A program made the translations under genes and the position numbers. Positions 52,104 through 61,638 of a stretch of 64,000 nt of DNA are shown in pieces; position 1 is the stretch's first letter, and each line of letters opens with the position of its first letter. The DNA comes from an uncultured Porphyromonadaceae bacterium (lineage in GTDB: Bacteria > Bacteroidota > Bacteroidia > Bacteroidales > Muribaculaceae): NCBI GenBank assembly GCA_905202215.1, contig CAJKRG010000009.1:15198-79197 (forward strand). Reading direction: 5' to 3'. Below the pieces are notes generated by a model. It searched no databases, was not told where the DNA came from, and saw only the letters and a list, made by a program, of their open reading frames with translations.

Positions 52104-53380
52104 ATGAAAAAAGTCGTTACTCTTTCTGCGGCCGTATGCCTCGCCTTTTCGGCCGGTGCGTCCGCTCCGCTGATTCCCGTCGGCTCGACAGCAGTGAAAA
52201 CTTATGCTTCCGAGAAGCATGCCCCAGGGGTCGTTTCCAGAGCGTCTTCAGACTATGAAGTTTTCTATCCGGCGCCTGCCGGAGTGTTCTATCTCGGTCT
52301 TCCGATGAACAACAGCCATTATGATGTGCCTGAGTACGGTGTGGCGCCCTGCAATACCGATATTAAATTCAGTACCGATATAGACCTCGACTATAACGAC
52401 TACGAATGGACCTATGTCAACTCCGCCGGCAAGACGGTAGAAGCGGATAATACGGATATCGTCATGAATGTGGCAAGTCTCAGTGTCGTAGACGCTCCCT
52501 TCCTCTGGGCGCAGGGATATGGAGGCAGTGGCACTTATACCATGGCCCGTGGCGGAATCCTTTTCGGTCAGGGCTATTATGAGAATTTCTATGCCACAAA
52601 TCTCAATATCGCCAATCTCAACAGCGAATTTTTCAATGTCGCCGCGCTTGCTGTAAATTACGAGGAAGCCGGTAAAAATTTTGCTGCCGAATATCCTCTC
52701 AAGATATCCGATGTCGCCATCAGGGCTGGGGCGAACTCTTCCGCTACGGTGGCGCCACATACAAATTCGACGCTCTCCGTATGGCGCTGATTTATACCGG
52801 TGCAGAGGCCGAGGCCGATCAGGTTGAAGCCGATATTTACGAGTTTGGCGCCGACGGCCGGCTCGGCAAAAAACTTGCCACATATGTGAATACCGCTATT
52901 CAGAAATACGACACATATCAGGGCAGCTACTGGTACACCATCGAATTTGCACCCGCAAAGGGTGAGGAGGCTCCTGTTATAGACACCGATGTCATGGTCG
53001 TATTCCGTCCTAATGCGGGTGTGAGCACAATTATTTCGCCAACTATGGCCGGCACCCCCGGCCTCCCGGAATCGGAACCGGTCACAAGCTATGTTATTGC
53101 CGACTATACACGCGGGGACACTGCCGTTGAAGACGGTTGTCTTTCCTATGTGGGCGAATACGAGTCGCGCTACACCGAGTCTTGCAAACACTGGACTGCC
53201 AGCGGTAAAATCGTATATGTGGAAAAAAGCTCGGGTATCGACGGAATTTCCGCACAGCCTGCTGAACCAGCCGATAAAGCTGTCTACAACATTTTGGGTG
53301 TCAAGGTTTCCGATAATGGCATCGAAAACCTCCCTGCCGGTCTCTACATTACAAACGGTAAAAAAATCCTTGTGAAATAA
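52104..53380 (+). pseudogene. Paralogue of the preceding exported protein, interrupted by a frameshift
   Basis: Two overlapping frames form one protein. The first (to 52790) carries a signal peptide (LSAAVCLAFSAGASA) and FYPAPAGVFYLGLPMNNSHY, matching YYHTPEGVTFAGMDSNGDF of the upstream gene. After about 52720 the second frame continues as WGELFRYGGATYKFDALRMA and ends in AVYNILGVKVSDNG then LPAGLYITNGKKILVK. The shift point is AGGGC at 52722-52726, where one extra G would restore a 425-residue protein (the paralogue has 413). No slippery heptamer is seen, so a real mutation or a sequence error is more likely than programmed frameshifting. Confidence 0.88.
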
Positions 53381-53408
53381 CAGCCATAGACTGTCGACAT
53401 ATTACAGG

Positions 53409-53445
53409 CGCCGCTTGAGTACTTCCGGATAAAGCTCAGGCGGCG
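53409..53445 (+). terminator. Terminator-like hairpin after the exported-protein pair
   Basis: CGCCGCTTGAG (53409-53419) pairs with CTCAGGCGGCG (53435-53445), one wobble pair, 15-base loop; followed by TCAGTTTATT, so the T tract is weak. Confidence 0.6.
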
Positions 53446-53530
53446 TCAGTTTATTAGATGAATATCTTTAAAAGTGTATGTTTGCTGGCGCAAAATATGG
53501 TCGCACAGGCGGCTGTTACAAAAAAAGTTA

Positions 53531-53538
53531 TAACTTTG
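53531..53538 (+). promoter_or_regulatory. -7 promoter box of the propeller protein gene
   Basis: TAACTTTG matches TAnnTTTG; the ATG at 53544 follows after five bases, so the transcript would be essentially leaderless. Confidence 0.6.
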
Positions 53539-53543
53539 CATTT

Positions 53544-55070
53544 ATGATTAAGAAGTACCTGATTTCCTTGATAATGGCTGTGTGTGCACTATCTATGTCT
53601 GCGCAGATTAAATCAATCACAGACTGTCAGCAGCTTGCGTTGGCGAAAGACGCTGAGGGCAATAATGTTATGTTTTATTTTATTCCTACTCGGGGCAAAC
53701 TGGAGCCTGAAACATTCATAACGATGCCGCAAGTGCTGCTGATTAAAGATGAGAAAGGAACTCGAATCTTTAATACTGAGACGTTTGAGCTCATGGCAGA
53801 TGTCAAGCCTGAAGTGAACGTTTTTAAAGTGTCGAATGATGGCTATCTTGCCTATACGGATAACGTGGCTTTCAGTGCTAACGGTCAAGTAAACTTTTAT
53901 GGTTTCGATGGTAAGAAGATCTGGAAAGTGAAGGACCGTACTTGTTTGAATGACCCAGAATGCAATGTTTTGGTTTGTAAAAAGAAAAATGTTTTTACAG
54001 CCTTTGAAATGTCTACTGGAAAATCGCTGTGGGAAAATACAATATCACATAAGTTTCACAATCCACTTTGCAATTGTTTCGTAAGTGAAATTGATAAGAG
54101 CAATATCTATATGATCGCCGACTCTTTGATAAAATTGAATTTTCGGACGGGCGAGATGATTGTGCGTCCTTTTCGCGCAGGCATGGAGTCTTCGGGAATG
54201 TGGGGTTTTGGTGATAGCAGAATAAGACCGGCGGACAGAGCCTTGATGGAAGAATCGTACAATTCGATTGGACGTGCCTACTCTATGACGGGTCTGCATA
54301 GCAACTGGATTGAGCGTGGCGACAGTCTGTTTGTTGCAGACGCCGACAGCATATATTGTCTTGATCACAATTTGCGTGATTTATGGAAAACTCCGCTACC
54401 TGCCGAGATGGGTGCGAAGTCTGTCATTAAATATTCAGACGGTAAGATATATCTGCAGAACTTTGGAATCGCTTTTCATAACGGTTATGTCGAAAAAACG
54501 GGAAAGCCTTTTGGTGCTGTATATGCAGCCTCAGATGGGCGTCGGCTGTCTTTGACCGTACCTGGAATTGACAAGAAGCTTATCGGCGGCTGTTATACCC
54601 ACGACGGTAGAGTATATTGGCAGACGAACAAAAAGTTTTTCTACAGCGATGAAGGAGATAGTACTGCCACTGAAATCAAATGGAAGCCTAAGACAAGTTA
54701 CAGGCATGACAACAAATGCCCCGATTTTGTGATACGCGATACAGTTTATGTCGTAAAAGATGGTTTCCTTCAGCCCGTTGTGACGGATAAGAGCCAGATG
54801 GTCGTTGAAATATATGGTAAAGATGTAAATATAGTAGAGCCCGACGGACAGATACAACTCATGCCGGCCGACGAAGTTTATTTTCACGATTGGCGTAATG
54901 TATATTCGACAAACAGGGATAAGTCTCTGCCGTCTCAGTTTGTAATAATCGACCCGGCAACGAGGAAAATAGAATATTCGTTCTATATAAAAGGAGTAGT
55001 GTATCAAGATAGGAATGAGAATATCATAGTGAGGACGCCACAGGGAGTCGGTTTTCTCAAAAAATGGTAA
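53544..55070 (+). CDS. Secreted beta-propeller-like protein (PQQ-like repeats), unknown
   Basis: 508 residues from MIKKYLISLIMAVCALSMSAQ (signal peptide; the longer frame would place it internally). Repeats such as GFDGKKIWKVKDR, MSTGKSLWENTIS and LDHNLRDLWKTPLPAEMG are PQQ/outer-membrane-propeller blades. Three Cys in the third blade region (CLNDPECNVLVCKKK). Noticeably AT-richer than the genes on either side. Function unknown; a secreted binding protein is likely. Confidence 0.8.
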   Translation: MIKKYLISLIMAVCALSMSAQIKSITDCQQLALAKDAEGNNVMFYFIPTRGKLEPETFITMPQVLLIKDEKGTRIFNTETFELMADVKPEVNVFKVSNDGYLAYTDNVAFSANGQVNFYGFDGKKIWKVKDRTCLNDPECNVLVCKKKNVFTAFEMSTGKSLWENTISHKFHNPLCNCFVSEIDKSNIYMIADSLIKLNFRTGEMIVRPFRAGMESSGMWGFGDSRIRPADRALMEESYNSIGRAYSMTGLHSNWIERGDSLFVADADSIYCLDHNLRDLWKTPLPAEMGAKSVIKYSDGKIYLQNFGIAFHNGYVEKTGKPFGAVYAASDGRRLSLTVPGIDKKLIGGCYTHDGRVYWQTNKKFFYSDEGDSTATEIKWKPKTSYRHDNKCPDFVIRDTVYVVKDGFLQPVVTDKSQMVVEIYGKDVNIVEPDGQIQLMPADEVYFHDWRNVYSTNRDKSLPSQFVIIDPATRKIEYSFYIKGVVYQDRNENIIVRTPQGVGFLKKW

Positions 55071-55137
55071 TCGTGGCAAAAGTGCATGTTTGCCTGATAA
55101 AAAAGGTTAAGGGGTAGGTTTGTTGGGAGAAAATAGA

Positions 55138-55145
55138 TAATTTTG
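55138..55145 (+). promoter_or_regulatory. -7 promoter box of the DUF2723 operon
   Basis: TAATTTTG matches TAnnTTTG, 48 bases before the ATG at 55194; TTTG elements lie about 15 bases upstream, shorter than the usual spacing. Confidence 0.5.
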
Positions 55146-55193
55146 CAGTTTGTTAGGGCTGGGCGTGTGCCTGCCGCTAAAGTGCAAAGAATC

Positions 55194-58100
55194 ATGCAGC
55201 TTAAAAAATATAACCTTGTCAACAATGTCATGGGGTGGTTCGCCTTCGTGGTGGCTGCCGTGACATATCTCCTGACGGTCGAACCGACCGCAAGTTTCTG
55301 GGATTGTCCCGAGTTCATATCGCAGGGCGCCAAGCTCGAAGTCGGTCATCCGCCGGGCAACCCTATCTTCATGCTTGCGGCCCGTTTCTTCGTTACGCTT
55401 TTCGGCGGCGGCATGGATACCGCGGCACTGGCCGTCAACTCTATGTCGGCATTGCTCAGCGCAGCCACCATTCTGCTCCTTTTCTGGTCGGTGACACATC
55501 TTACCCGCCGTCTGCTTGTGCGCGACGACGCCGATAGCATCACTCCCTGGCAGCTTGCCGTGATCATGGGTGCAGGTCTCTGTGGCGCCCTGGCTTATAC
55601 CTGGAGCGACACTTTCTGGTTTTCGGCTGTCGAGGGCGAGGTATATGCATTCTCGTCGTTCTGCACGGCACTGGTGTTCTGGCTCATGCTGAAATGGGAA
55701 AACCGTGCCGACGAGCCCTTCAGCGACCGCTATCTCATTCTGATAGCATATGTCATAGGTGTTTCTATCGCAGTCCATCTGCTTAATCTTCTCTGCATTC
55801 CGGCTCTGGGGCTTATCTTCTACTACCGCAAGTGGAAGCAGGTCAATGCCGTAGGCTCGCTCATCGCTCTGGGCGTGTCGTGCGTCATCGTGGGCGCTAT
55901 CCTCTACGGGCTTGTGCCGGGCTTCGTGCAGGTCGCCCAATGGTTCGAGCTGATGTTCGTCAACGGCTTCGGCATGAGCTATAACATGGGTGTGCTCATC
56001 TATGCCGTTATCCTTGTCGCGGTCTTCATCCTCACTATCCGTGCTCTTTACCGCAGCAGCAATCCGGGTTATATCCGTCTGATGGTGCTCCTGTCAGTAG
56101 CCCTTTCGGGCATGCCTTTCATCGGTCATTCGGTATGGGTCGGTGTTCTTGTCATCGCCGCACTCGCCGTATATCTCTTCGGGTTTTGTCGTCCGTTGCC
56201 TGTGCGCGTGCTCAGTATTGCGGTAATCAGCATATTCGTGATATTCACCGGATATTCAAGCTATGCGCTCCTTCTTATCCGTGCTTCGGCCAACACTCCG
56301 ATGAATCAGAATGCTCCCGACAATGTTTTCGCCCTCGCATCCTATCTCAACCGCGAGCAGTACGGCGACCGTCCTCTGTTCAAGGGCCCGGTTTTTGCCG
56401 AGACGATAGAAGAGATGGAGTATCCCGAAGGTTCAGGCGAATTCTATGTGCCTGTCGACGAGTATGGCCGTCCCCGCACACGCATTGTCGACGGCTACCT
56501 GCGCGATGAGCGCGGTGCGGCCTTCAACACTCCTGAAAACAGCTATACCAAGGTGGTGAAGACATCGGCCGAACAGCCCGACCAATACGTGAAGGAAATC
56601 GAGCGTCCGTCCTACCGCACCATGCCCGATCTCGACATGATTTTCACCCGAATATACGGTAATGACCCCGAGGGCCGTACCGTGGCAGGCTATAAATCAT
56701 GGGCCGGATATAATACTCCCGACATCTACTCCATACCGCAGGAGATACGCGCCAAATGGGCGCAGCAGGGTTATGTGCCTAAATATGAACTTCTGCCCTA
56801 TCTCAACAGCATGGAGACCGTTGTGACCAACATAGACTCGGCTACCGGCGAGCCCATACTCGAGACCGCGGTATGGAAGCCTGGATTCGACGTCAATCTG
56901 CGCTATTTTCTCAACTATCAGCTCAATCACATGTACTGGCGATATTTCATGTGGAATTTCGCCGGCCGTCAGAACGATCTCCAGGGCAACGGCGAGCCTC
57001 ATCTGGGCAACTGGATTTCCGGTATTCCTGCAATCGACAACGCCCGTCTGGGAGATCAGTCGCTCCTTCCGGCCGAGTTCGGCAAGGGCAACAAGGGGCA
57101 CAACGTGTTCTACATGCTTCCCCTCATACTCGGTATCATCGGTCTGCTCTATCAGGCCCTGTATCGTCACCGCAACAACCCCGAACGCGGCATCCAGCAG
57201 TTCTGGGTTGTGTTCTTCCTCTTCTTCATGACCGGTATCGCCATCGTGCTCTATCTAAACCAGACTCCCGGCCAGCCCCGTGAGCGCGACTATGCTTTCG
57301 CCGGCTCGTTCTACGCCTTCGCCATATGGATCGGCATGGGTGTGCCTGCCATAGCCGTCTTCCTGCGCAATCTGCTTCAGGGCAAGAAAACCGAGGAAAA
57401 AGCCGGCCGCACGCCGGCTGTCGTGTCGGCTGCCGTGGCATGTGCCGTCGGTCTGGCTGTGCCCGTACAGATGGTATCGCAGACCTGGGACGACCACGAC
57501 CGTTCGGGACGCTATACCACACGCGATTTCGGCTTCAACTATCTGAGCTCGCTCGCTCCTGACGCCGTGATTTTCACCAACGGCGACAACGATACATTCC
57601 CCTTATGGTATGCACAGGAAGTAGAGAATTACCGTACGGATGTGCGCGTTGTCAACCTCTCCTATCTCACTACCGACTGGTATGCAAACCAGCTGCGTCA
57701 CCCGACCTATGATGCCGCCGCTGTCGAGATGTATGCCAAGCCCGAGGATTATGCCTATGAGCGTCTGGGCTACAGTTTTGTCGTGCCGCGCGACCGCAAT
57801 CTCACCGATGCCCGCACGGCCCTCGAAGAGCTTTATGCCTCCGACGCCGATGTCTACGGCGCGCCTGTGATGACGCGTCCCAATGTGTTCATGCCTGTCG
57901 ACAGCGCGGCCGCCATGGCAGTGTTCGGCACCGGTACGGCAGCCGTCGATTCGGCATATCTGGCACCCTATCTCACCGATGTGAAGACCGATATGTCGGC
58001 AATGGGAAGCGGCATGAACCAGGGCCGCACCCTGTCGCTCGATATCGTCGCCAACAGTGTCGCGGGCAACTGGCGTCGGCCGACATATTTCGCCACCACC

Positions 58101-59033
58101 GTACCCTCGTCATATTATCTTGGTCTCACTCCCTTCCTGTCGGCTACCGGCCTGGCATATCAGGTGACTCCGTTCGCCAATCCGGCTGTCAGTCCTACCG
58201 CCGAGACCGGTTACCGCAACGTAGTAGGCCAATACCGCTGGGGCGGTCTTGACGGAGAAAACCCGTCGGCGCTGTATCTCGACGAGACCGTGCGCCGTAT
58301 GGTTGCCTCGGTCCGCTCGGCTATCCTCACCATCGCCGAAGACCTCATGGCCGCCGGCAATCTTCCGGCTTCCGAGCAGAGCCGCGAGGTGGCCGTAAAG
58401 GCCGGTATGGAAGCCCCCGCCACCTACGACGACATGGCCCGTCAGCTTCTCGATATAATACGCACCAAGCTGCCTGCCGCTGCCTCGCCGCTCGACGGCA
58501 TGCTCGGACTCTATATGAGCCGCGACTATCTTGACCTCTATCTCGCCCACGGCAATCCCGAAGATCTCGACAAGGCCGAGGCTCTGGCCGAAGCCGAAGC
58601 TGAGCGATATGCCGAATTCGTACGTTACGGCGCCGCGCTCTCTCCGTCGGACTTCGCCGCTCTTGGCCGTTCCGAGACGTATGCCATGCAGTATCTCGGC
58701 GAGGCTGTGGCTCTTAAGAACCGTATCGATATCCTGCGCGCCAAGCCGGAGATCGCTACCGATCCGGCCTATGCCGACACACGCGACGCTCTTGCGGCCG
58801 GTCTTGAGACTGATCTCCGCATAGCTCCTCTCATTTATGTGGAAGGATATGGCGCCGAAGATCTCGAACGCGAGCTCGGATCATTCGCCGACTCTCAGAA
58901 ACCTGTTCTGCGTGCCGCGATCGCTATGCTGCGGGCGAATGAGACCGCCGGAGTCGACCCGATGGCATACAGCAACGACATCATGCAGCGTTACGGCTTC
59001 AATGCCGCCCAGTGGCAGCACGTACTGCGATGA
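55194..59033 (+). CDS. DUF2723 (GT117-type) membrane glycosyltransferase
   Basis: 1279 residues from MQLKKYNLVNNVMGWFAFVV. N-terminal polytopic region with the DUF2723 signature TASFWDCPEFISQGAKLEVGHPPG, about a dozen membrane segments to about residue 750, then a large soluble C-terminal part (DAVIFTNGDNDTFPLWYAQE onward). The family (GT117) is related to human TMEM260, reported to be a protein O-mannosyltransferase, so this protein may glycosylate exported proteins in the periplasm. Its stop overlaps the deacetylase start (ATGA), which joins it to the next two genes. Confidence 0.92.
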   Translation: MQLKKYNLVNNVMGWFAFVVAAVTYLLTVEPTASFWDCPEFISQGAKLEVGHPPGNPIFMLAARFFVTLFGGGMDTAALAVNSMSALLSAATILLLFWSVTHLTRRLLVRDDADSITPWQLAVIMGAGLCGALAYTWSDTFWFSAVEGEVYAFSSFCTALVFWLMLKWENRADEPFSDRYLILIAYVIGVSIAVHLLNLLCIPALGLIFYYRKWKQVNAVGSLIALGVSCVIVGAILYGLVPGFVQVAQWFELMFVNGFGMSYNMGVLIYAVILVAVFILTIRALYRSSNPGYIRLMVLLSVALSGMPFIGHSVWVGVLVIAALAVYLFGFCRPLPVRVLSIAVISIFVIFTGYSSYALLLIRASANTPMNQNAPDNVFALASYLNREQYGDRPLFKGPVFAETIEEMEYPEGSGEFYVPVDEYGRPRTRIVDGYLRDERGAAFNTPENSYTKVVKTSAEQPDQYVKEIERPSYRTMPDLDMIFTRIYGNDPEGRTVAGYKSWAGYNTPDIYSIPQEIRAKWAQQGYVPKYELLPYLNSMETVVTNIDSATGEPILETAVWKPGFDVNLRYFLNYQLNHMYWRYFMWNFAGRQNDLQGNGEPHLGNWISGIPAIDNARLGDQSLLPAEFGKGNKGHNVFYMLPLILGIIGLLYQALYRHRNNPERGIQQFWVVFFLFFMTGIAIVLYLNQTPGQPRERDYAFAGSFYAFAIWIGMGVPAIAVFLRNLLQGKKTEEKAGRTPAVVSAAVACAVGLAVPVQMVSQTWDDHDRSGRYTTRDFGFNYLSSLAPDAVIFTNGDNDTFPLWYAQEVENYRTDVRVVNLSYLTTDWYANQLRHPTYDAAAVEMYAKPEDYAYERLGYSFVVPRDRNLTDARTALEELYASDADVYGAPVMTRPNVFMPVDSAAAMAVFGTGTAAVDSAYLAPYLTDVKTDMSAMGSGMNQGRTLSLDIVANSVAGNWRRPTYFATTVPSSYYLGLTPFLSATGLAYQVTPFANPAVSPTAETGYRNVVGQYRWGGLDGENPSALYLDETVRRMVASVRSAILTIAEDLMAAGNLPASEQSREVAVKAGMEAPATYDDMARQLLDIIRTKLPAAASPLDGMLGLYMSRDYLDLYLAHGNPEDLDKAEALAEAEAERYAEFVRYGAALSPSDFAALGRSETYAMQYLGEAVALKNRIDILRAKPEIATDPAYADTRDALAAGLETDLRIAPLIYVEGYGAEDLERELGSFADSQKPVLRAAIAMLRANETAGVDPMAYSNDIMQRYGFNAAQWQHVLR

Positions 59034-59668
59034 AACGCACTCTTACCAGGCTGGTTACACGGCCTCCTCTTCTGTATCGTCTTCTTTTTCCGGAGGCTTT
59101 CTGGCGTATGAAGATGACCGGCGCCGCGCCGAAGGTGTTTCTCACTTTCGACGACGGCCCTATTCCGGAGGAAACACCGTGGGTGCTCGATGTCCTCGAC
59201 CGCTACGGCATAAAGGCTACTTTCTTCATGGTCGGCGACAATGTGCGGCGGCATCCCGAACTTCTCGAAGAGGTGAAGCGCCGGGGTCACAGCTGGGGCA
59301 ATCATACCATGCATCATCTTCAGGGCATGAAAGTGACTGCCCGTCGCTATCTGCGCGATGTCGCCGAGGCGCACGATCTTATAGGAAGCACACTTTTCAG
59401 GCCGCCCCACGGCCTCATCCGCTGGGCGCAGGCGAAGGTGCTCAAGGAGCACTTCAATATCGTGATGTACGATCTTGTGACACGCGATTACGCCCGTAAG
59501 GTAGATGCCGACGAGGTGTTCGATAATGTGCGTCGGTTTGCCCGCAACGGGTCAATCATTGTCTTCCATGATTCTCTGAAAGCCTCGGCCAACATGCGTG
59601 CGGCCCTTCCCCGTGCCATAGAGTGGCTTCTTGAGCAAGGATATGAATTCCATCGGCTCCCTATGTGA
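59030..59668 (+). CDS. Polysaccharide deacetylase (NodB fold)
   Basis: 212 residues from ATG 59030, which overlaps the previous stop. Motif 1 TFDDGP with the metal-binding Asp, His pair in SWGNHTMHH, RPPHG (motif 3) and the late His in IVFHDS (motif 5). Removes acetyl groups from N-acetylated sugars in cell-wall or surface glycan. Precedes queG, which begins 26 bases before its end. Confidence 0.92.
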   Translation: MKRTLTRLVTRPPLLYRLLFPEAFWRMKMTGAAPKVFLTFDDGPIPEETPWVLDVLDRYGIKATFFMVGDNVRRHPELLEEVKRRGHSWGNHTMHHLQGMKVTARRYLRDVAEAHDLIGSTLFRPPHGLIRWAQAKVLKEHFNIVMYDLVTRDYARKVDADEVFDNVRRFARNGSIIVFHDSLKASANMRAALPRAIEWLLEQGYEFHRLPM

Positions 59669-60581
59669 GCGCATACTCCGTCTGGCCAAAGAGGCAGGTG
59701 CCTGTGCGGCCGGATTTGCTGTGGCAGAACCGCTTTCGGAGACCGACACCGCGCTCTTCAGCCGTTGGATTGCCGACGGGCGCCACGGTGGCATGGACTA
59801 TATGGCGAAATACGCCGATCTGCGCGCCGATCCGCGTACATTGCTTGAGGGCGCACGCTCTGTGCTGTGTGTGGCCTTTGCCTATGGCCCGGCGCCGCGG
59901 CATCATGCTCTTTTTTCAGACTATGCCCTTGGCGAGGACTATCATACCGTGCTCAGGTCTGTGCTGACGCCTGTTGCGCAGGCTATGGAGGCGGCTGTAG
60001 CCGGCTCGGCCACGCGTATCTGCATTGATACGGCTCCCCTGCGCGAGCGGGTCCTGGCCGTGCGTGCCGGCCTTGGATTTATAGGGCTGAACAATCTTCT
60101 GATCGTCCCTGGTGTGGGGTCCAAGGTATTTCTTGCCGAAATTCTCTGGACCGCGGAGGCTGAGCCGTCATTGCCGCTTCGGCAGACGGTATGCGAAGGA
60201 TGCGGCGCATGCGTGGCCGCTTGCCCGGGCCGTGCGCTCGACGGCTGCGGCGGTCTTGACGCGCGCCGGTGCCTGTCGTATCTCACCATCGAGCACCGCG
60301 GCGAGCTGCCGCCCGGCCTGTCGCTTGCCGGCAGGCGCATATATGGCTGCGATGTCTGCCAGGACGTCTGTCCGCACAATAAAAACGTGGCCAATGTCGT
60401 GTTGCCGCAGTTCTGTCCTTCCGGCGATCTGATGTCCCTTACGCTTGCCGATGTGGCTGAGGTCGCCGACAGCGAGTTCAGACGTATATTCCGCCGGAGT
60501 GCGGTGAAGAGGGTCAAATGCGATGGCCTGCGTCGGAATGCATTGCTGGCTCTGAACGAATTGTTGTCTAAAAAGCACTAA
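59643..60581 (+). CDS. queG: Epoxyqueuosine reductase
   Basis: Cobalamin-dependent [4Fe-4S] enzyme that performs the last step of queuosine synthesis in tRNA. 312 residues from MNSIGSLCERIL. Family motifs IDTAPLRERVLAVRAGLGFIG and two ferredoxin-like clusters CEGCGACVAACPG and CDVCQDVCPHN. Overlaps the deacetylase gene by 26 bases in another frame, an accident of compaction or translational coupling. Confidence 0.95.
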   Translation: MNSIGSLCERILRLAKEAGACAAGFAVAEPLSETDTALFSRWIADGRHGGMDYMAKYADLRADPRTLLEGARSVLCVAFAYGPAPRHHALFSDYALGEDYHTVLRSVLTPVAQAMEAAVAGSATRICIDTAPLRERVLAVRAGLGFIGLNNLLIVPGVGSKVFLAEILWTAEAEPSLPLRQTVCEGCGACVAACPGRALDGCGGLDARRCLSYLTIEHRGELPPGLSLAGRRIYGCDVCQDVCPHNKNVANVVLPQFCPSGDLMSLTLADVAEVADSEFRRIFRRSAVKRVKCDGLRRNALLALNELLSKKH

Positions 60582-60605
60582 AATTAGTCGGTCACAGCAC
60601 CACAT

Positions 60606-60636
60606 TTTGCTGTCGGTTGTTATTAGAGTAAATTTG
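60606..60636 (+). promoter_or_regulatory. Promoter of the DUF3943 gene
   Basis: TTTG (60606-60609), 19-base spacer, TAAATTTG (60629-60636): one of the best matches to the Bacteroidota consensus in the window, 31 bases before the ATG. Confidence 0.7.
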
Positions 60637-60667
60637 AATTGCTAAATCTATTCTAATCTACAATCCG

Positions 60668-61546
60668 ATGCGTTCTATCTTAAAAATCATACTTTCGGTA
60701 ATATCGCTTGCCACCTGCGCTCTGGCCGAAGCTTCTCCGGCCGACCGCATCGAGGCTCTTTATATCGAGGAGAGCGAAATTTGTGTTACGACATCTCTTT
60801 CGCGGCCCGACCAGGCGATGATCGATACCTCTTATGTCGACGCCCTGCGGCCGTTCATGTCGAAAGGTACTGTTCCGTCCATGTATCAGCTCCCGTACTC
60901 CATGCGCGGCAGCGCCAGGGACTGGCACCGCCTCTGGATAAATACCGCCGTATTTGCCGGAGCATTCGTCGGCACACTTCTTGTCCTTGAATGTCTGCCC
61001 GAGGATGCCACGTCGTGGAACCGGGCCGCGCTTCAGAAGGATCCGCCTCAGAAGCGCTGGTTCATGAATGTATTCAAACGTGGCCCTGAGTGGGACCACG
61101 ACAATCCGATATTCAATTATGTGTTGCATCCATATGCCGGAGCCGTATATTTCATGTCGGCACGTTCATGCGGTTTCAATTTTTATCAGAGTCTGCTTTA
61201 TTCGGCATGCATTTCGACCATCGGGTGGGAATTCGGTATCGAGGCCTGCATGGAGCGGCCCTCCATTCAGGATATTTTCGTGACACCGCTGGTCGGAAGT
61301 GCGATCGGTGAGCTTTTCTATAAGCTCAAACGGCATATTGTGGCACATGACTATCGTCTCTGGGGTTCGCCGGTAGTGGGAAATATTGTCGCATTCCTTG
61401 TCGATCCGGTCAATGAGGTTGTCGGTCTTTTTTCGGGCAATCCGGCCAGAAAGCTTCATCTGCGCGAGCGTCCCGGAGCCGTTTCATCTCTCATGCCCGC
61501 GGTAGGGCGGGGCACTGTCGGATTTTCGTTCACATGCACATTCTGA
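60668..61546 (+). CDS. DUF3943 outer-membrane-type protein
   Basis: 292 residues with a signal peptide (IILSVISLATCALAEA). DUF3943 pattern: EWDHDNPIFNYVLHPYAGAVYFMSARSCGFNF, GWEFGIEACMERPSIQDIFVTPLVGSAIGE. Probably an outer-membrane or periplasmic structural protein; function unknown. Ends at a strong terminator whose tail doubles as the next promoter. Confidence 0.88.
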   Translation: MRSILKIILSVISLATCALAEASPADRIEALYIEESEICVTTSLSRPDQAMIDTSYVDALRPFMSKGTVPSMYQLPYSMRGSARDWHRLWINTAVFAGAFVGTLLVLECLPEDATSWNRAALQKDPPQKRWFMNVFKRGPEWDHDNPIFNYVLHPYAGAVYFMSARSCGFNFYQSLLYSACISTIGWEFGIEACMERPSIQDIFVTPLVGSAIGELFYKLKRHIVAHDYRLWGSPVVGNIVAFLVDPVNEVVGLFSGNPARKLHLRERPGAVSSLMPAVGRGTVGFSFTCTF

Positions 61547-61586
61547 CCGTTACAAATTCGTAACGAAATATATAATAATTTATGAA

Positions 61587-61631
61587 ATCGCGCCGAAAGA
61601 GATTATCGGCGCGATATTTATTTTATTTTTG
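61587..61631 (+). terminator. Terminator of the DUF3943 gene overlapping the next promoter
   Basis: ATCGCGCCGA (61587-61596) pairs perfectly with TCGGCGCGAT (61606-61615), followed by an AT tail. That tail contains TATTTTTG (61624-61631), a -7 box eight bases before the glycosyltransferase ATG at 61639. Confidence 0.8.
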
Positions 61632-61638
61632 CAGAGCA

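Noticed and set aside
52720..52735. Programmed -1 frameshift site
   Set aside because: No X XXY YYZ heptamer and no downstream pseudoknot evident; the bases fit a one-G loss.
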